Part shown: positions 6,217-9,702 of the stretch, piece by piece
Position numbering within the stretch: position 1 is the stretch's first letter
Layout: every line of letters starts with the position of its first letter
DNA from: CAZQKE01 sp964593865
GTDB lineage: Bacteria; Chloroflexota; Anaerolineae; JAAYZQ01
Assembly: GCA_964593865.1 (NCBI GenBank)
Contig: CAZQKE010000005.1
Span: forward strand, 1-9,702
DNA length: 9,702 bases
Reading direction: 5' to 3'
Translations under genes and position numbers: made by a program
Notes under the pieces: model-generated
Told to the model about the DNA's origin: nothing
Databases searched by the model: none
Seen by the model: only the letters and a program-made list of their open reading frames with translations

Positions 6217-6332
6217 ATTTCTTTTCAGGTAGGATAGAGACCCGGTGAGTGCCGGGGGATCTGGGAAGGCCATCGCGGCCGTTTGGCGGTGGCCCTTCAT
6301 GTGTCTAAAGACCGAGGAAAGGGAGGAGTAAC
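6206..6332 (+). promoter_or_regulatory. Structured 5' leader of the str operon
   Basis: The leader contains a small hairpin, CCCGG TGAGTG CCGGG (6241-6256), and a large one at 6265-6298. In the large one GAAGG pairs with CCTTC, CCA with TGG, and TCGC with GCGG (one T-G wobble), with one bulged C and a 9-nt loop. No U tract follows, so it is not a simple terminator. Control by S7 or S12, or an mRNA-stabilising role, is possible. I do not recognise a known riboswitch class. Confidence 0.5.
6322..6328 (+). promoter_or_regulatory. Shine-Dalgarno of rpsL (decides TTG start)
   Basis: GGAGGAG ends 4 nt before the TTG at 6333. No in-frame ATG or GTG lies nearby that would give the conserved S12 N-terminus. 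Confidence 0.8.
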
Positions 6333-6752
6333 TTGCCCACGATCAACCAGTTGGTGAGGAAAGGGCGCAAGCCCAAGCCGAAAAAGGAAAAGGCCCCGGC
6401 TTTGCGGTACAGCCGCAACGCCCTGAAAGGCAAGACGGTCCGCCAGCGCAAGGGCAACCCCCTCAAGCGGGGGGTCTGTACCCAGGTGCGGACCATGACG
6501 CCCAAGAAGCCCAATTCGGCCTTGCGCAAGATCGCCCGTGTGCGTCTGACCAACGGCATTGAGGTCACGGCTTACATCCCCGGCGAGGGGCACAGCCTGC
6601 AGGAGCACTCGGTGGTGTTGGTGCGCGGTGGCCGTGTCAAGGACCTGCCCGGTGTGCGTTACCACATTGTCCGTGGGGCGTTGGATGCGGACGGGGTGGA
6701 GAACCGGAGGCGCGGTCGTTCCAAGTATGGGGCCAAGCGACCGAAGCAATGA
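6333..6752 (+). CDS. rpsL: 30S ribosomal protein S12
   Basis: A decoding-centre protein of the small subunit, 139 residues. The core is unmistakable: KRGVCTQV, TPKKPNSALRK, RVRLTNGIEVTAYIPGEGH, LQEHSVVLVRGGRVKDLPGVRYH and RSKYGAKRPK. It is longer than the 124-residue E. coli form because of an insertion at about 24-45 (RYSRNALKGKTVRQ and following residues), the long form typical of Gram-positive-type lineages. Lys58 and Lys103, equivalent to E. coli Lys42 and Lys87, are wild type, so no classical streptomycin-resistance substitution is present. Asp104 is the residue methylthiolated in E. coli (Asp88). The start codon is TTG at 6333, fixed by the MPTINQLVRKG N-terminus and a strong GGAGGAG. 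It is first in the str operon, 26 bp before rpsG. Confidence 0.98.
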   Translation: MPTINQLVRKGRKPKPKKEKAPALRYSRNALKGKTVRQRKGNPLKRGVCTQVRTMTPKKPNSALRKIARVRLTNGIEVTAYIPGEGHSLQEHSVVLVRGGRVKDLPGVRYHIVRGALDADGVENRRRGRSKYGAKRPKQ

Positions 6753-6778
6753 CCCAGATGTAAGAGGGAGAGTCAACC

Positions 6779-7249
6779 ATGCCGAGACGAAACCGTCCTC
6801 CCCGACGGGAGGTCAAACCCGATTACAAGTACAACAGTGAGTTGGTGGCGCGTTTCATCAACAAGATCATGCTCCACGGCAAAAAGAGCAAGGCCCAGCG
6901 CATCTTTTATGATGCAATGGAGATCATTGAACGGCGCACCAAGCGGCCTGCTCTAGAAGTCTTTGAGCAGGCGATCAAGAACGCGACCCCCCTCATTGAG
7001 GTCAAGCCCCGTCGTGTGGGTGGCGCAACCTATCAGGTCCCCGTGGAGGTCCGGCCCGAACGCCAGCAGTCGTTGGCCATCCGCTGGTTGGTGGAAACGG
7101 CCCGCAAGCGATCGGGTAAGAGCATGGCCGAGAAGTTGGCCAACGAATTGATGGATGCTGCCAACAACACCGGTGCGACCATCAAAAAGCGCGAGGACAC
7201 CCACAAGATGGCGGAGGCGAACCGAGCCTTTGCCCATTACCGCTGGTAG
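6779..7249 (+). CDS. rpsG: 30S ribosomal protein S7
   Basis: A primary assembly protein of the 30S head that contacts 16S rRNA near the E site. Its 156 residues are the standard length. Landmarks are MPRRNRPPRRE, NKIMLHGKKSKAQRIFYDA, VKPRRVGGATYQVPVEVRPER (about 76-96), MAEKLANELMDAANNTGATIKKREDTHKMAEANRAFAHYRW. The ATG at 6779 follows AGGGAG with an 8-nt gap. In E. coli S7 represses its own operon through the rpsL-rpsG junction. Here that junction is only 26 bp, so a control site of that kind would have to lie elsewhere, for example in the operon leader; this is inference. Confidence 0.98.
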   Translation: MPRRNRPPRREVKPDYKYNSELVARFINKIMLHGKKSKAQRIFYDAMEIIERRTKRPALEVFEQAIKNATPLIEVKPRRVGGATYQVPVEVRPERQQSLAIRWLVETARKRSGKSMAEKLANELMDAANNTGATIKKREDTHKMAEANRAFAHYRW

Positions 7250-7265
7250 AAATGGCCGGTGGAGA

Positions 7266-7348
7266 ATGACCAATGAGGAAATGGGGGATGACCAATGAGG
7301 AAATGGCCCATTTGATCATTGGTCATTAAACATTAAGCCATTGGTCAT
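7266..7348. repeat. 83-nt imperfect palindrome with four copies of a 10-mer, between rpsG and fusA
   Basis: ATGACCAATG occurs at 7266-7275 and 7288-7297, and its reverse complement CATTGGTCAT at 7317-7326 and 7339-7348. The two forward copies lie in a 19-nt direct repeat with period 22 (7266-7284 and 7288-7306). All pairings share one axis at 7307: 10 bp outer, 4 bp (7280-7283 with 7331-7334), 11 bp (7288-7298 with 7316-7326), and 5 bp (7301-7305 with 7309-7313) closing a GCC triloop. No U run follows, so it is not a typical terminator. It ends 4 nt before the fusA ribosome site. Confidence 0.85.
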
Positions 7349-7362
7349 CATCAGGTGGTCCC

Positions 7363-9441
7363 ATGTCCGGGGAGTATCCTCTCGACCGCATCCGAAACAT
7401 CGGCATCATTGCCCATATTGACGCGGGCAAGACGACGACGACCGAGCGGATCCTCTTCTACACCGGGCGGACCCACCGCTTGGGCAACGTGGACGATGGG
7501 ACGACCGTCACCGACTGGATGGAGCAGGAACGGGAGCGGGGAATCACCATCACGGCGGCTGCCGTTACCTGCACTTGGCGTGATTGCCAGATTAACATCG
7601 TAGACACACCCGGTCACATTGACTTCACCGCCGAAGTCCAGCGTAGCCTGCGCGTTTTGGATGGTGGCGTGGTTATCTTTGATGCCGTGGCCGGGGTAGA
7701 ACCGCAATCGGAAACGGTCTGGCGACAGGCCGACCGTTACGGCGTGCCGCGCATCTGTTTCGTTAACAAAATGGATCGCATCGGAGCCGACTTTGACCAC
7801 ACGGTGACGATGATCCGCGAGCAACTGGCCGCCAACCCGGTGGCCATCCAGATGCCCATCGGCGTTGAGAGCGACTTTCGGGGTCTGGTTGACCTGCTGA
7901 CCATGCAGGCCATCCTCTACGCCGATGACCTGGGGACCATCCAGGAGACGACGGCCATTCCGGAGGACCTGCTGCCGGAGGCTCAGCTGCGGCGCGAGAT
8001 CCTCCTGGAGCAGATCGCCGAGTACGACGATGCCATCATGGAAAAGTACCTGGAGGGCGAAGAGATCTCGGCGGCAGAACTGCGTCGGGCATTGCGGGCG
8101 GCCACCCTGCGCGGCGATCTCGTCCCCGTGCTGTGCGGCTCTGCCTTGCGCAACAAAGGGGTCCAGCCGGTGCTCGACGCGGTGGTAGATTATCTGCCTT
8201 CCCCGCTGGATGTGCCGCCCATGGTCGGCATCAACCCAAAGACCGGTGGCGAATGGAAGTGCTACCCCGATGAGAACCGACCTTTTGCTGCATTGGCCTT
8301 CAAGGTCGTCTCCGATCCCTATGTGGGGAGGTTGGTGTACCTGCGGGTCTATTCCGGCAAGCTCAAAGTGGGCAGCGCGGTCCTGAACTCGGTCAAGGGC
8401 AAAAAAGAGCGGGCCGGGAAGTTGCTGCGCATGTATGCCAACCGCCGCCAAGAGATCCCGGAGATCAAAGCCGGAGGGATCGCCGCTGCGGTTGGACTCA
8501 AAGACACCTTCACCGGCGAGACCTTGTGTGATTTTACCCATCAGGTGATCCTGGAGTCCATTTCGTTCCCGGAGCCGGTCATTTCCGTTGCCATTGAGCC
8601 ACGCACCGAAGCCGATCGGGATCGCCTGAACGATGCTTTGCGGCGGCTGGCGGAGGAAGACCCCACCTTCCGGGTGCGGACCGATGAGCAGACCGGCCAG
8701 ATGCTCATCAGCGGCATGGGGGAGTTGCACCTGGAAGTGCTGGTGGATCGGATGCTGCGCGAGTTCCGGGTGATGGCCAACGTGGGCAAGCCCCAAGTTG
8801 CCTACCGCGAGACGATTACCAAAGCGGTGGAGAGCGAAGGCGAATTCGTTCGCCAGCTGGGAGCGCACAATCAGTATGGCCGTGTCGTCATCCGCTTGGA
8901 GCCGCTACCCGCCGGTTCCGGGTTTGAGTTTGTCAACGAAACGACGGAAACGGTTTTGCCCCAGAAGTTCGTCCCGGCGGTAGAAGAGGGCTTGCGCGAG
9001 TCTCTGGATAGCGGCGTGTTGGCCGGGTATCCCCTGGTGGATCTGCGGGCTACACTGATAGACGGCAGCTACGACGAGGAGGAGTCGACGGAAGCTGCCT
9101 TCAAAGTTGCCGCCTCAATGGCTTTGCGGAACGGCATTGAGCGGGCAGAACCGGTACTCTTGGAACCGGTGATGAAGGTAGAGGCGGTAGTTCCGGATGA
9201 ATTCAGCGGAGCCGTGATCGGCGATCTGAGCGCGCGGGGGGGGCAGATTGAGGGCTTGCAGCCGCGTGGCGTGGGAATGCAAGCGGTACGGGCCATCGTT
9301 CCCCTGGCCGAGATGTTCGGATACGCTACCGATCTGCGCTCTATGACCCAGGGGCGGGGAACCTTTACCATGGAGTTTGACCACTACGCCCAGGTCCCGC
9401 CCGATGTCTTGGAACGGATCCTGATGGGCGGGCGGCGTTGA
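7363..9441 (+). CDS. fusA: Elongation factor G
   Basis: The GTPase that drives tRNA-mRNA translocation and, with RRF, ribosome recycling. Length is 692 residues, normal for the family. G domain: AHIDAGKTTT (17-26), RERGITI (57-63), DTPGH (81-85, with His85 catalytic), NKMD (135-138) and CGSALRNKG. Domains II, III and V are canonical (GMGELHLEV, LLEPVMKVE, PLAEMFGYATDLRS). Domain IV is unusual. Its loop I reads GAHNQYG (500-506) instead of the common GGRGQYG, and loop II reads GSYDEEESTE (568-577) instead of GSYHEVDSSE, so Asp571 replaces the conserved tip histidine. The ATG at 7363 has only a modest site, AGGTGG, 4 nt away. The gap to rpsG is 113 bp and filled by a palindrome. Position in the str operon argues that this is the main EF-G, not a resistance paralogue. 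Confidence 0.96.
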   Translation: MSGEYPLDRIRNIGIIAHIDAGKTTTTERILFYTGRTHRLGNVDDGTTVTDWMEQERERGITITAAAVTCTWRDCQINIVDTPGHIDFTAEVQRSLRVLDGGVVIFDAVAGVEPQSETVWRQADRYGVPRICFVNKMDRIGADFDHTVTMIREQLAANPVAIQMPIGVESDFRGLVDLLTMQAILYADDLGTIQETTAIPEDLLPEAQLRREILLEQIAEYDDAIMEKYLEGEEISAAELRRALRAATLRGDLVPVLCGSALRNKGVQPVLDAVVDYLPSPLDVPPMVGINPKTGGEWKCYPDENRPFAALAFKVVSDPYVGRLVYLRVYSGKLKVGSAVLNSVKGKKERAGKLLRMYANRRQEIPEIKAGGIAAAVGLKDTFTGETLCDFTHQVILESISFPEPVISVAIEPRTEADRDRLNDALRRLAEEDPTFRVRTDEQTGQMLISGMGELHLEVLVDRMLREFRVMANVGKPQVAYRETITKAVESEGEFVRQLGAHNQYGRVVIRLEPLPAGSGFEFVNETTETVLPQKFVPAVEEGLRESLDSGVLAGYPLVDLRATLIDGSYDEEESTEAAFKVAASMALRNGIERAEPVLLEPVMKVEAVVPDEFSGAVIGDLSARGGQIEGLQPRGVGMQAVRAIVPLAEMFGYATDLRSMTQGRGTFTMEFDHYAQVPPDVLERILMGGRR

Positions 9442-9466
9442 ACGTCTGCCAACATCACCTAAGAAT

Positions 9467-9495
9467 TTGCCATGATCCCGCTTTTGGGGTAGAAT
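9467..9495 (+). promoter_or_regulatory. Promoter of tuf
   Basis: TTGCCA (9467-9472), 17 bp, TAGAAT (9490-9495). It lies 25 bp after the fusA stop, and no terminator separates the two genes, so tuf is probably read both from the str promoter and from this one. Confidence 0.75.
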
Positions 9496-9496
9496 G

Positions 9497-9540
9497 CTGC
9501 GGTTTTGTGAGCCGGGAGGAGCGGCTCCGCAGAACCGGTT
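9497..9540 (+). promoter_or_regulatory. Structured leader of tuf
   Basis: CTGCG (9497-9501) can pair with CGCAG (9528-9532), and GAGCCG (9509-9514) with CGGCTC (9522-9527), leaving a 7-nt loop GGAGGAG (9515-9521) identical to a strong Shine-Dalgarno sequence. The palindrome AACCGGTT (9533-9540) follows. The real ribosome site AAAGGAG (9547-9553) is further on. The expected transcription start is close to 9502, so the outermost pairs may not be in the transcript. Confidence 0.5.
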
Positions 9541-9561
9541 GGACAGAAAGGAGTATGAGAA

Positions 9562-9702
9562 ATGGGAAAGCCGAAATTTGAGCGAACCAAGCCGCACGTG
9601 AACGTGGGGACGATAGGGCACATTGACCACGGGAAGACGACATTGACGGCAGCGATCACGAAGGTGCTATCGTTGAAGGGGTTGGCGGACTACCGGCCCT
9701 TT
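9562..9702 (+). CDS. tuf: Elongation factor Tu, N-terminal 47 residues (cut by window edge)
   Basis: The GTPase that delivers aminoacyl-tRNA to the ribosome. Only the first 47 codons are present, reading to the last base. KFERTKPHVNVGTIGH leads into the P-loop GHIDHGKT (19-26), followed by TLTAAITKVLSLKG. Ile21 stands where Val is more common. The ATG at 9562 has AAAGGAG 8 nt upstream. An ATG at 9555 is in another frame and is rejected. It is the fourth gene of the classic rpsL-rpsG-fusA-tuf order, with an added internal promoter. Confidence 0.97.
   Translation, partial: MGKPKFERTKPHVNVGTIGHIDHGKTTLTAAITKVLSLKGLADYRPF

Noticed and set aside
6480..6650. Streptomycin-resistance allele in rpsL
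   Set aside because: The two lysines at the known resistance sites (58 and 103 here) are wild type.
7266..7348. CRISPR array or intrinsic terminator at the rpsG-fusA repeats
   Set aside because: There are only two direct units with a 3-bp gap, arranged as a palindrome, so it is not CRISPR. No T tract follows the hairpin on the plus strand, so it is not a usual terminator.
7351..8868. 505-codon open frame on the minus strand inside fusA
   Set aside because: Antisense to the clearly real EF-G gene; the translation has no family features and no ribosome site.

Overview
The window is 9.7 kb of GC-rich, densely packed bacterial chromosome made of housekeeping genes. No insertion sequence, phage gene, tRNA, rRNA or CRISPR array was found. 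The organism looks like a member of a Gram-positive-type or deep-branching phylum, and Chloroflexota is my best guess. The reasons are the long (139-residue) S12 with a 'MPTINQL' start, a stand-alone BioD-like/DRTGG protein next to enolase, an Rrf2-cysE-cysK operon, and strong TTGACA/TATAAT-type promoters with an extended -10. This placement is inference, not proof.

Layout. (1) 1-2057, minus strand: a cysteine-biosynthesis operon transcribed leftwards, Rrf2 regulator -> cysE -> cysK, with cysK running off the left edge a few residues before its expected end. A near-consensus promoter and a 9-bp perfect inverted repeat that touches the -10 box lie in front of the regulator and suggest autoregulation. 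(2) 2195-4591, plus strand: a BioD-like/DRTGG-domain protein and enolase, 42 bp apart and probably cotranscribed, ending in a strong intrinsic terminator. (3) 4592-4820: a convergent, unusually hairpin-rich intergenic stretch. (4) 4821-6017, minus strand: a 12-TM drug-efflux-type MFS transporter. (5) 6018-6332: a 315-bp divergent regulatory region with the MFS promoter, the str-operon promoter flanked by an inverted repeat, and a structured leader. (6) 6333-9702, plus strand: the str operon rpsL-rpsG-fusA-tuf, with tuf having its own promoter and leader and cut by the right edge after 47 codons.

How the genes work together. CysE and CysK carry out the two steps from serine through O-acetylserine to cysteine, and the Rrf2 protein, which keeps three candidate Fe-S cysteines, is placed to tie cysteine synthesis to Fe-S or cysteine status. 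Enolase is central glycolysis; its partner resembles the regulatory N-terminal half of long phosphotransacetylases. The str operon supplies the decoding-centre protein S12, the 30S head assembly protein S7, and the two main elongation GTPases.

The most unusual items are these: EF-G has non-canonical residues in both loops at the tip of domain IV; an 83-nt in-register imperfect palindrome sits inside the str operon between rpsG and fusA; the Rrf2 operator/promoter is arranged so that binding would block transcription; rpsL uses a TTG start; and the eno-MFS gap can fold into a multi-branched structure. I did not find a convincing wholly new multi-gene system; the novelty is in these local features.
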